From the NCBI GenBank assembly GCA_025924495.1, contig JAICIG010000051.1, positions 1 through 25,030 on the forward strand: 25,030 nt of DNA, read 5' to 3'. A program made the position numbers and the translations under genes. Below, one piece after another: positions 1 to 12,642 of this stretch (position 1 is its first letter; each line of letters opens with the position of its first letter). The stretch comes from Pirellulales bacterium. Lineage in GTDB: Bacteria > Planctomycetota > Planctomycetia > Pirellulales > JAICIG01. The notes under the pieces are model-generated. The model saw only the letters and a program-made list of their open reading frames with translations. It was not told where the DNA came from and did no database searches.

Positions 1-1
1 C

Positions 2-5575
<5,574 letters not shown>

Positions 5576-5602
5576 TTGAAGCGTTTTTCGGTTAATTACA
5601 AT
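5576..5602 (+). promoter_or_regulatory. Possible promoter for the CBM9-like gene
   Basis: TTGAAG at 5576-5581 and TACAAT at 5597-5602 are separated by 15 nt, which is short for sigma70. They sit directly after the uvrA stop, in the AT-rich 59-nt gap before the ATG at 5635. The gap shows no terminator and no clear Shine-Dalgarno site. Confidence 0.3.
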
Positions 5603-5634
5603 TCAATTCGCATTCCAAGATTCGCATTCGTTTC

Positions 5635-6324
5635 ATGACCTCTCCGCTACTTCCGCCCAGCTTTCTGTTTCGCTTCTCGGTGCCTTGCGGCTATAAATCG
5701 CCGCTGTGGGGCGAGAAAGGAGCGGGGCTTGACGAGTCGTATCGCTTGCTCAGTCTCGCGGAGCTCGACGGTCGCGCGGCCTTCGCCGAATTTCGCGCGG
5801 CCTGGAGCGAGCAAGGGTTGGCCTTCGCGGTCACGGTCAAAGGGAAGCAGCAAGCCCCTTGGTGTCGTGAGAGCCGGCCGGATGATAGCGACGGCGTGCG
5901 GATTTGGATTGATACGCGCGACACCCACAATATCCATCGCGCGAGCCGCTTCTGCCATCAATTCGTATTCCTGCCCGCCGGTGCGGGCCGTTCGCTCGAC
6001 GAACCGGTCGGCGAGCAGTTGCTGATCAACCGCGCCAAAGAGAACGCCAAGCCGGTGCGGCTTGGCGTGCTGGCCGCGCGGCGCGAGAAGCGTCCCGGCG
6101 GATACCTGCTGGAGTGCTTCATTCCTGCAGCGGCGCTGACCGGGTTTGATCTCGACGAGCATCCTCGGTTAGGGTTCACCTACGCCGTAATCGATCGCGA
6201 ACTTGGCGAACAGGCCTTCGTCGGCGGAAACGAATTCCCATATCGTGAAGACCCAAGCCTCTGGGCCACCCTGGAGTTGGCGCCTCCTAGCGCAGCCGAA
6301 GCTCCGAGACGCAGGTCGCGATGA
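5635..6324 (+). CDS. CBM9-like / DOMON-type beta-sandwich protein of unknown function
   Basis: The 229-residue protein resembles the carbohydrate-binding-module-9-like domain common in planctomycete proteins. An aromatic/small-residue strand pattern around residues 55-70 leads to SDGVRIWIDTRDTHNIHRAS (85-104) and CHQFVFLP (107-114). A later strand, GYLLECFIPAAALTGFD, and the closing LGFTYAVIDRE fit the same fold. Such domains bind sugars in secreted enzymes, but this protein has no clear signal peptide, membrane segment or attached catalytic domain, so its ligand is unknown. The start at 5635 is the first ATG after uvrA and has no evident ribosome-binding site. The last residues are Arg/Pro/Ala-rich and probably disordered. 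It may be co-transcribed with uvrA or use its own weak promoter. Confidence 0.7.
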   Translation: MTSPLLPPSFLFRFSVPCGYKSPLWGEKGAGLDESYRLLSLAELDGRAAFAEFRAAWSEQGLAFAVTVKGKQQAPWCRESRPDDSDGVRIWIDTRDTHNIHRASRFCHQFVFLPAGAGRSLDEPVGEQLLINRAKENAKPVRLGVLAARREKRPGGYLLECFIPAAALTGFDLDEHPRLGFTYAVIDRELGEQAFVGGNEFPYREDPSLWATLELAPPSAAEAPRRRSR

Positions 6325-6658
6325 GAGCGGCTACGGCCGATCTTGCTTCATGCTTGCGGTGATCGCCGCCTGATAAGTGTCTGGCGTTCGCGTCTGTCGC
6401 GGCAACAATTGCGATGCGAAGAGCTGCGCATGCTATCTGCCTAAATTGCGCATCTTTCCGCATTGACAATCGGTGATAATCGAGGTTGACCGATTTTTTC
6501 TCAATCGATAGAATCCGCAATAGACCATCAGGGTGCGAAGACCTGATAGTTTCATTGCGCCATTATTTTTCACAGTGTCGGTTCCGACAGCGCGCTTCGG
6601 TTTAGTTTGGCGGGTAAACAGGCTCGCTCGGTTCGGGGCAAGAGCAGGAACGCGTAGG
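6325..6658. other. Intergenic region carrying the ispE promoter and leader
   Basis: The 334 nt between the CBM9-like gene and ispE are more AT-rich than their surroundings. They hold the ispE promoter (6486-6514) and a leader of about 138 nt. In the leader, ATCAGG (6527-6532) can pair with CCTGAT (6542-6547) across a 9-nt loop. An in-frame GTG at 6533 could extend ispE by 42 codons, but that stretch is not IspE-like. I see no small gene or RNA here. Confidence 0.5.
6486..6514 (+). promoter_or_regulatory. Sigma70-type promoter for ispE-spoVG
   Basis: TTGACC (6486-6491) and TAGAAT (6509-6514) are separated by exactly 17 nt. The predicted transcript starts near 6521. A TTGACA at 6463-6468 also lies nearby but has no -10 at suitable spacing. 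Confidence 0.55.
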
Positions 6659-7561
6659 ATGCACGTCCGCTCGGCCGCGTCAGGACTTGAGGTGCTGACG
6701 CCTGCGAAACTTAATCTGTTTTTGGAGGTGCTCGGCAAGCGCAGCGATGGCTTTCATGAGATTGAAACGCTCATGATTCCCATCAGCTTGTACGATACCC
6801 TGTACTTTCAAAACGATCCCTCGGGACAGATCGAGCTCGCGTGCGAGGAAACCGCCTCGCAGTCGACGGCTGCTGTCGGCGAAGCTGTGCCGCCTGGATC
6901 GCAGAATATCGTGTTTCGTGCCATCGATCTATTGCGGAGTCGCTACCGCCTTTCGCAAGGCGCGCGGGTTCGGCTGATCAAGCGAATTCCGATGGCTGCC
7001 GGTCTAGCCGGCGGATCGAGCGACGCGGCCGCCGCCTTGGTGGCGGCGAATCGCTGCTGGGGGCTGAACTTGCCAGCCTCCGAATTGGCTCCGTTGGCCG
7101 CGGAACTCGGCAGTGACGTCCCGTTCTTTCTCGCGCCCGGCGCCGCTATTTGCCGCGGGCGCGGCGAGCGGATTGAACGCGTGGGCGGACTAGGCGCCTT
7201 GTCGTTCGTCGTCGTCCGGCCGCCTGCCGGACTTTCGACGGCCGATGTGTATCGGGCCTGCCGGCCCGCGACGGCGCCGCGTTCGGCGGCGGCGCTCGTT
7301 AATTCATTGCGAACGGGACGGCTGCACCAGGCTGCCAACTGGTTCCACAACGCCTTGCAAGCCGCTGCGGAACAACTCTCACCCTGGATTGCACGTTTGA
7401 AATCTGAGTTTTCTCGACTTGATTGTCTTGGGCATCGCATGAGCGGCAGCGGCACGAGTTATTTTGCCCTGGCGCATCATTTTCGTCACGCTCAGCGTCT
7501 GGCCGCTCAATTGAGAGCGAGAGGCGTTGGGCGAGTCTACGTCGTTCGAGGTACTTGTTGA
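6659..7561 (+). CDS. ispE: 4-diphosphocytidyl-2-C-methyl-D-erythritol kinase
   Basis: IspE phosphorylates CDP-methylerythritol with ATP in the non-mevalonate (MEP) isoprenoid pathway in the cytoplasm. The 300-residue product has the GHMP-kinase signatures in order: [21 protein letters not shown] (14-34, with the conserved Lys17), the glycine-rich ATP loop [17 protein letters not shown] (111-127), Asp153 in GSDVPFF, and the C-terminal [11 protein letters not shown] motif. Its length fits the family (about 280-300). The ATG at 6659 is preferred over upstream GTG 6533 because AGGA lies 9 nt before it and homology begins only here. spoVG follows after 23 nt, so the two are probably co-transcribed. 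Confidence 0.96.
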   Translation: MHVRSAASGLEVLTPAKLNLFLEVLGKRSDGFHEIETLMIPISLYDTLYFQNDPSGQIELACEETASQSTAAVGEAVPPGSQNIVFRAIDLLRSRYRLSQGARVRLIKRIPMAAGLAGGSSDAAAALVAANRCWGLNLPASELAPLAAELGSDVPFFLAPGAAICRGRGERIERVGGLGALSFVVVRPPAGLSTADVYRACRPATAPRSAAALVNSLRTGRLHQAANWFHNALQAAAEQLSPWIARLKSEFSRLDCLGHRMSGSGTSYFALAHHFRHAQRLAAQLRARGVGRVYVVRGTC

Positions 7562-7584
7562 TCCAGCAGCGAAGGAGAACGGCT

Positions 7585-8241
7585 GTGGAAATCACCGAAG
7601 TGCGCATCAAGTTGATGGAGGACGCCGGAGAGCGGTTGCAGGGATTCTGCTCGATCACCTTCGACGACTGCTTTGTGGTTCGCGATCTGAAAATCATTGG
7701 CGGCTCCAGCGGACCATTTGTGGCCATGCCGAGCCGCAAGCTCACTGCACATTGTCCGCAGTGCAGTTGCAAAAACCATCTCCGCGCCGCCTACTGCAAC
7801 CAGTGCGGCGCCCGACTGAAGGAAGATCGGGCCGGCAAAGACGACGATGGCCGAGCCAAACTTTATGCCGATATCGCCCACCCGATCAATTCCGCCTGCC
7901 GCGAAATGATTCAGGACCGCGTGATTCTGGCGTACCGCGAAGAGCTGGATCGCTCCAAGTTGCCGGGCTATGTATCGAGCTACGACGACTTCGATGAGGA
8001 AGCAACTGCCTGCCGGCCCTCAGAACGCCCTGCCGGGCGCAAACCGCAGGAGCAGCGCCAGGCGCCGTCTAGCGGCCATTGCCCGAGCGGCGAACGCGCC
8101 GTACTGGAGCGCAACGAGACGACCAAAGTGCAGGCGGCCGAGACCGAGCCGCGAGCGCCACACATGCCGCCGGTGCATCAAGGCGCTTCCCATGTTTCGA
8201 CGCCAGAGCGCCGCGGAGAGTTTGGCGCCGGCATTTGGTAA
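7585..8241 (+). CDS. spoVG: SpoVG family protein with an inserted zinc ribbon
   Basis: SpoVG proteins are small nucleic-acid-binding regulators, known from Bacillus sporulation and from regulation in Staphylococcus and Listeria. The 218-residue product starts at GTG 7585, with GGAG 7 nt upstream (7574-7577). The family core is present in two pieces: EITEVRIKL...[21 protein letters not shown]...FVAMPSRK (2-52) and [20 protein letters not shown] (94-113). In a canonical SpoVG these two pieces are nearly adjacent. Here about 40 residues intervene, containing CPQC (57-60) and CNQC (71-74), a CX2C-X10-CX2C zinc ribbon. A 90-residue, low-complexity, Pro/Glu/Arg-rich tail follows. The gene lies 23 nt after ispE, and Bacillus also keeps ispE near spoVG. 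Confidence 0.88.
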   Translation: MEITEVRIKLMEDAGERLQGFCSITFDDCFVVRDLKIIGGSSGPFVAMPSRKLTAHCPQCSCKNHLRAAYCNQCGARLKEDRAGKDDDGRAKLYADIAHPINSACREMIQDRVILAYREELDRSKLPGYVSSYDDFDEEATACRPSERPAGRKPQEQRQAPSSGHCPSGERAVLERNETTKVQAAETEPRAPHMPPVHQGASHVSTPERRGEFGAGIW

Positions 8242-8306
8242 CGGCAGCTACGTTCCGATCCGTTGCGACATCGTTCAAGCCAACGCTCCGCGCTTCAGCG
8301 GTTCAT

Positions 8307-8331
8307 CTCAACGAAACGCGACGACGTTGAG
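8307..8331. terminator. Weak hairpin between convergent spoVG and Uma2 genes
   Basis: CTCAACG (8307-8313) pairs perfectly with CGTTGAG (8325-8331) across an 11-nt loop, in the 118-nt gap between two convergent genes. No T-tract follows on either strand, so terminator function is only suggested by position. Confidence 0.3.
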
Positions 8332-8359
8332 CGTCCCTGCCCTCTCCGCACTCGTGATT

Positions 8360-9037
8360 TCATCTGCGGCGACTGGCGAGCCGTTCGACGAACTGCTGAT
8401 GTTCGGGCGATTGCAGGCCTTCTTGAAGGCGTTTAAGCACGCGCGCCATGTCGCCGGCCAACAGCGCCTGCCCATCGAGCCAGAGACCGGGAAAGACTCG
8501 CGAGCGCCACAGTCCGTCGGCGTCGGGCGCAAGAAGCTTATAAGAGTCTCCTTCGAGCGCGTGCCAGCGGATCTCGCGCTCGTAAAGCAGGATGGCGAGA
8601 TACTCGGGAACTTTGGCGGCCTGGTAGAGGTCGTATTTCACGTGCAGGTCGTACGAGGCGCTGGAACGGGAAATCTCGACCAGCAATTCCGGGATGCCGT
8701 GCAGGTAGGAGTCGTCGATCCACGAACCGCCGCCATATTCCGGCAGGACGCGGAGATTGAGATCGGGCTGCGGAATGTCGTCCAAGATAAACGACGTAAC
8801 GTTATGGCTCATGGACGTGCCCGGCGTGGCGGCTCGGTAAACCGTCAACCATCCGCCCAGTTGTCCGTCCATCTCGCCATGTTGTATTGAGACGGGCGAA
8901 GCCATATAGACGATTCCTCCGATGAGTTCAGCGGACTTGATTTCCGGATGATCTTCCCAGCGTCGGAGGAATTCGTCGCGGGTCAACTTGTCGCCCGCCG
9001 CCAACGGAGCGACGCGCTGGTCGGTGTCGATGGTCAT
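8360..9037 (-). CDS. Uma2 family (DUF820) PD-(D/E)XK nuclease-fold protein
   Basis: Uma2/DUF820 proteins have the restriction-endonuclease-like PD-(D/E)XK fold and are abundant in planctomycetes and cyanobacteria. Their cellular role is largely unknown. The 225-residue product shows the family pattern: EFLRRWEDHPE near 22-32, AELIGGIVYMASPVS (36-50) with HGE at 53-55, PDLNLRVL (91-98, candidate Asp92), PELLVEISRSSASYD (116-130, candidate Glu121), and KYDLYQAAKVPEYLAIL (134-150, candidate Lys134). The start at 9037 is supported by AGGGGA 5 nt before the ATG. It lies downstream of the HEAT gene on the same strand with a 144-nt gap. Nuclease activity is a fold-based inference. Confidence 0.85.
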   Translation of the reverse strand: MTIDTDQRVAPLAAGDKLTRDEFLRRWEDHPEIKSAELIGGIVYMASPVSIQHGEMDGQLGGWLTVYRAATPGTSMSHNVTSFILDDIPQPDLNLRVLPEYGGGSWIDDSYLHGIPELLVEISRSSASYDLHVKYDLYQAAKVPEYLAILLYEREIRWHALEGDSYKLLAPDADGLWRSRVFPGLWLDGQALLAGDMARVLKRLQEGLQSPEHQQFVERLASRRR

Positions 9038-9181
9038 GGCAATCCCCTGGCATTCTCGCCCCGTGCGTCGGCATCCCTAGTTATTTTACGCCTCGCCAGG
9101 CGAGCAGCAAATCAAGCGGGCGCGCGGCCGCAGAGGGGCTTACCGACGGGTCGGGAGCGCCTGAGTAGCGGGAGAAGGACT

Positions 9182-10834
9182 CTATCCGCCGATCTTGTCC
9201 AGCGCCTCGGCGGCGGCCTGTTTGACGGCCTGGTCGCTCTCGTGCTCGGCTAGCCTCTGCAGTTCTTCCTTGGCTGCCGCGGCTGCAGGGCCCAGTTTGC
9301 CCAGCGCCAGCGCCGCCTCGAGCCGGACCAGAGGTCGCTCGGCGTCCAGCGCTTTGATCAGCATGGGCACGGCCGCCTTGACGACTTGCGCGTCCTTCGG
9401 AGTGATTTGCAACAAGGCCCACAACGAAATCATCCGCAACCGCTCGTCATCCGACGCCAGATTGTTGCGAATGGCGACCAGGGCCGGCTTGGCATCGGGT
9501 CCGATCTTGCCCAGCACGTAGGTCGCCGTGCGTCGCTCCATTTCATCCTCGCTGGAGAGGAAAGGCCGGCATTTCTCGACCAGTCCTTTGTCCGGTCCGA
9601 TCAGGGCAATCGCCACGAGCACATCGGGCGTCGGGTTATCTCCTACCGCGGGCGCCGGGTCGTTCAGCGATTCGATCAAATCGGGCAGCGCCACTTTCGC
9701 GTCGGGACCGATGCGGGCGAGAATCGTCGCACAGGCGCCGCGAATCTTGGGATTCTTCAAGCCCTTGATCACGTCCGGCGTCGCTTTGGCCCCCAGCGCC
9801 GAAATTGCCTCGACCACGTTGCCGCGGACCGTCGGATCAGGGTCGGTCAAGGCGCCAATCAGCGCAGGGCGAACCAGCTCGGGCTCGGCTTTCAGCTCGA
9901 CCAGACCCCGAGCGGCGGCTTGCCGGACAAACTGGTCGTTCGCCTTGAGCGAGGCGACAAGCTGCTCGACGGCGTTTTTCACCGCGTCCCGGTCGTCTGG
10001 AGAGATCTTGGCTAGTCCCCAAGCCGACAGCGTCTTCAACATGGGATCTTTGGCGGCGGCCGCCTGCTTCAGAGCCGCGGCGCCTTTGGGCGATCCGATA
10101 TTGCCCAGCGCAAAAGCGGCGGCGTACTGGGTTGCCGGCAGTTTGGACTGCAGCAACGGGGCGATCTGCGGAATCGCCGATGCGGCATCGGGCCCGATCT
10201 TGCCCAGGGCCACCAGCGCCTGAACTTGCACTTCGGGACGATCGTCGGAAAGCGTCTCGGCGAGCGCCGGGACGGCTTCCTTGGCTTTCGGCCCCGCCTC
10301 GCCGAGTGCCAGGCAGCACCAATAACAGGCCCGCTTGTTCTTCAGCGCCTTGGTCAACCCGGCGATTGCCTTGTCGCCGGCTGCGGCGATGGTTTCGATC
10401 GCCACGACGGCGCCCTGCGGGTCGGCGTGCTCGAGCGTCTGGATCATGATTGGCAACATCAATTGAGGATCGGGATGCAGTTGCTTCAGCGCCTGGGCCG
10501 CCATGCCGCGGACGCGTGCTTCCTTGTCAGTCAGCAATTTCGACAACGGCTCGACGACTTTGGCGTCGGCGCTTTCCAGCTTGCCGAGGGCCACGGCGGC
10601 GTACGCCCGCACGTACGGATCGGAATCGCTCAAAGCCTTAATCAATTCGGCGGTCGCGCCGGCAACCTGGTCGGCGTCGAGCAACGAGATGCTTCGCGCC
10701 GCGGCCGCCCGCGCTTTCGCGTCGTCGCCCGCCAGGGAGCCCTTGAGCGAAGCGAGATCGTTATCGGCAGCCGCCGAAATCGACGCGGCCCCGGCGACGC
10801 AGAGCAGGATTAGTAAATTGACGACTCGGTTCAT
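9182..10834 (-). CDS. Secreted HEAT-repeat protein
   Basis: The 550-residue protein begins with a signal peptide (MNRVVNLLILLC then AGAASISAAA, likely cleavage near residue 23). The rest is Ala-rich HEAT/armadillo-type repeats from end to end, at least twelve by eye, with recurring VRGMAAQAL, VQVQALVALGKIGPDA, RRTATYVLGKIGPDAKPAL and VRLEAALALGKLGPAA. It probably forms a continuous solenoid for protein binding in the periplasm or cell envelope. No enzyme domain is seen. The ATG at 10834 is chosen because the signal peptide starts there; an upstream extension to 10954 lacks sense. The gene follows the small secreted protein by 70 nt and probably shares its transcript. The final residues are still a repeat, so the protein seems complete. 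Partner unknown. Confidence 0.88.
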   Translation of the reverse strand: MNRVVNLLILLCVAGAASISAAADNDLASLKGSLAGDDAKARAAAARSISLLDADQVAGATAELIKALSDSDPYVRAYAAVALGKLESADAKVVEPLSKLLTDKEARVRGMAAQALKQLHPDPQLMLPIMIQTLEHADPQGAVVAIETIAAAGDKAIAGLTKALKNKRACYWCCLALGEAGPKAKEAVPALAETLSDDRPEVQVQALVALGKIGPDAASAIPQIAPLLQSKLPATQYAAAFALGNIGSPKGAAALKQAAAAKDPMLKTLSAWGLAKISPDDRDAVKNAVEQLVASLKANDQFVRQAAARGLVELKAEPELVRPALIGALTDPDPTVRGNVVEAISALGAKATPDVIKGLKNPKIRGACATILARIGPDAKVALPDLIESLNDPAPAVGDNPTPDVLVAIALIGPDKGLVEKCRPFLSSEDEMERRTATYVLGKIGPDAKPALVAIRNNLASDDERLRMISLWALLQITPKDAQVVKAAVPMLIKALDAERPLVRLEAALALGKLGPAAAAAKEELQRLAEHESDQAVKQAAAEALDKIGG

Positions 10835-10904
10835 AAGGGCGATTCCCGAAATAGACGCAGACGAAGGGAGTTGATGAGCGTGCGCCGCCGAAGGAGGCGA
10901 GGAT

Positions 10905-11549
10905 TTACAGAGTCGAGCCTTCGAGCGACAGCCGCTCCAAAAACCGCTTGGCATTCATGTACTCGCCCGACGGGTATTCCTTCAAGCGTTTCTTCAATTC
11001 AGTGCTAAACTCGCTCGAGGTTTCGGCGATTTCGGTCGCTTGCTTATAGGAGACGTTGCCTCCCGATTCGGCGCGCTCGGAGAACAAGTTGTCGAGCTTC
11101 AGCCTCATCGGTTCGTATTGTTCGTCGCGCAAAATGTTGGGCCAGGAGATTTGTCCAGTGACCTGGTCGAGTTCCTGTTCGCTCAACGGCGCGGGGGGCG
11201 TTCTTTTGGCCAGGCTGGCCAGCCGTTCGGCGCTTTGTCTGGGGCGGCGAGTCTCTTCGACGTACGATTGGTGCATGCGGCGCTTGGTGTAGTACGTGTC
11301 GGTGTATTTGATCTGGTTGTCAAGATACTTCGAGCGCGCCTCTTCGACGTTGATGGCCGCGGCCGAGTTCATCAGGTTCGCGGCGCCGGCCGCAACGACA
11401 ACGTCGGCCATGCCCATGGCGAAGCCCTCGCCCGCAGTGCTCGCATAGTAGCCGCCGCCCCAGGGGCCCCATTGGGCCGCGGCGGGCGCCACGCAAGCCG
11501 CCGCCAGCAACAACGACAAAATCGCAGATCGTTTCAGTGCTTGTTTCAT
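10905..11549 (-). CDS. Small secreted protein, conserved type in planctomycetes, function unknown
   Basis: The 214-residue product opens with a classic signal peptide (MKQALKRSAILSLLLAAACV, then APAAA before QWGPWGG). Next come ASTAGEGFAMGMADVVVAA (about 40-58) and a long charged helical stretch (NVEEARSKYLDNQIKYTDTY, then KRRMHQSYVEE). I recognise this STAxEG / MADVV / EEAR layout as recurring in planctomycete secreted proteins of unknown role; this is memory-based, not a search. The remainder is helical and acidic/basic, with no catalytic motif. The start at 11549 is where the signal peptide begins. The HEAT-repeat gene follows 70 nt downstream, so both may act together in the envelope. Confidence 0.75.
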   Translation of the reverse strand: MKQALKRSAILSLLLAAACVAPAAAQWGPWGGGYYASTAGEGFAMGMADVVVAAGAANLMNSAAAINVEEARSKYLDNQIKYTDTYYTKRRMHQSYVEETRRPRQSAERLASLAKRTPPAPLSEQELDQVTGQISWPNILRDEQYEPMRLKLDNLFSERAESGGNVSYKQATEIAETSSEFSTELKKRLKEYPSGEYMNAKRFLERLSLEGSTL

Positions 11550-11647
11550 GTAGTCGAATCCGAAGGCGCCGGAGCGAATAGAAACTCGGCGCCCCCGGCA
11601 ATACGGGGTCAGGAATTGGCTAATCCGGAAGAATTCCAAGCAGTTTC

Positions 11648-11676
11648 CTTATAAGCTGGGGGGAACGGGCAGGCAA
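11648..11676 (-). promoter_or_regulatory. Promoter for the secreted-protein / HEAT gene pair
   Basis: Read on the minus strand, TTGCCT (11676-11671) and TATAAG (11653-11648) are 17 nt apart. Transcription would start near 11641, leaving a leader of about 92 nt before the ATG at 11549. Confidence 0.45.
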
Positions 11677-11732
11677 GTGAATAGTTAATCAGATTTTCGT
11701 CCAATCGAGGCGGAAAAACGCGAATTCCAACC

Positions 11733-11760
11733 GGTCTCCGGGCCAGCATTACCCGGCCCA
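11733..11760 (-). terminator. GC-rich inverted repeat downstream of purQ
   Basis: About 45 nt after the purQ stop, GGGCC/GGCCC and the overlapping CCGGG/CCCGG arms flank a 9-10 nt loop. A second small CCGGC/GCCGG hairpin lies closer to the stop, near 11786-11802. Neither has an adjacent U-tract. These could slow or end the purQ transcript, but the evidence is weak. Confidence 0.25.
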
Positions 11761-11804
11761 GAAGCAAGCAAGGGATGTCCCGACGCCGGCTCCCTCGGCC
11801 GGAC

Positions 11805-12590
11805 CTATTCAAAATAGGCGACCGCGTTACGAAAGACTTGCAGACCGTCCCCCGCCGTCGCGCCCGGCTGCCGCGTCCAGCGCGGATGTTGCGTGGGGTC
11901 GATGTGCCGCTCCGGGTGAGGCATCAAACCGCATACCCGGCCTGTCGAGTCGCAGACGCCGGCAACATCCGCCATCGCTCCATTGGGATTGTCCGGGTAA
12001 GGAACCGAACCGTTAACATGGCCGCCGAGCGGAGCATACTTGAGCGCTAATTGCCCGTTGCCCTCGAGCGCCGCCAGCGTCTCGGAATCGCGGGCAACGA
12101 ACCGACCTTCGGCATGCGCTACCGGCAGGTACATCGACTCGATGCCCGAGAAAAACACGCACTTACTGCTGGCCACGTGCAAGTTCACCCAGCGGTCTTC
12201 AAACTTGCCTGAGGCATTCGTCGTCAGAGTGGCCGGCGCGCCGGCGGCGTCGGATGAACCGTTAGTTTCCAGCAGAATTCCCGACTTCGTCAGAATTTGA
12301 AAGCCGTTACAAATGCCCAGCACCAGCTTGCCCGCTGCTTTGAATTCATGCAGCCAGTCGAATAAGTGGTGGCGGATCTGGTTGCCGAGAATCGTGCCGG
12401 CGCCCAGATCGTCGCCATAGCTGAAACCGCCGGGCAGGCAGAGGATTTGAAAGTCGGCCAGCCGCGATGGGCTTTCTAAAAGCTGGTTGATGTGCAGCCG
12501 CTCGGTCGCACCGCCGGCTTGCTCGAAAGCGTAGGCGCTCTCGGCATCGCAATTTACTCCGGGAGCTCGCAAGATCAGGGCACGAGGCAT
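11805..12590 (-). CDS. purQ: Phosphoribosylformylglycinamidine synthase, glutaminase subunit PurQ
   Basis: PurQ hydrolyses glutamine and delivers ammonia to PurL, which makes FGAM from FGAR, ATP and glutamine in step 4 of purine synthesis. The 261-residue protein is a class I glutamine amidotransferase: ILCLPGGFSYGDDLGAG (49-65), the nucleophile Cys94 in LGICNGFQ, and His225/Glu227 in LMPHPERH complete the triad. VAHAEGRFV (157-165) is also typical. The gene follows purL after 52 nt on the same strand. The ATG at 12590 has no strong Shine-Dalgarno site, so translation may depend on coupling from purL. Confidence 0.96.
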   Translation of the reverse strand: MPRALILRAPGVNCDAESAYAFEQAGGATERLHINQLLESPSRLADFQILCLPGGFSYGDDLGAGTILGNQIRHHLFDWLHEFKAAGKLVLGICNGFQILTKSGILLETNGSSDAAGAPATLTTNASGKFEDRWVNLHVASSKCVFFSGIESMYLPVAHAEGRFVARDSETLAALEGNGQLALKYAPLGGHVNGSVPYPDNPNGAMADVAGVCDSTGRVCGLMPHPERHIDPTQHPRWTRQPGATAGDGLQVFRNAVAYFE

Positions 12591-12642
12591 AGGTCAAAGG
12601 ATGCAGGCGAAAGGTTAATGGATGAAACAGGCGCCAGGACGC

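Noticed and set aside
6533..6658. N-terminal extension of ispE from GTG 6533
   Set aside because: No homology in the added 42 residues; the ATG at 6659 has a good ribosome-binding site.
7970..8890. 306-codon plus-strand open frame across the end of spoVG and Uma2
   Set aside because: Out of frame with spoVG and antisense to Uma2, both of which are better supported.
10226..10813. 195-codon plus-strand open frame inside the HEAT gene
   Set aside because: Antisense to repeated HEAT codons; Arg/Gly/His-rich shadow.
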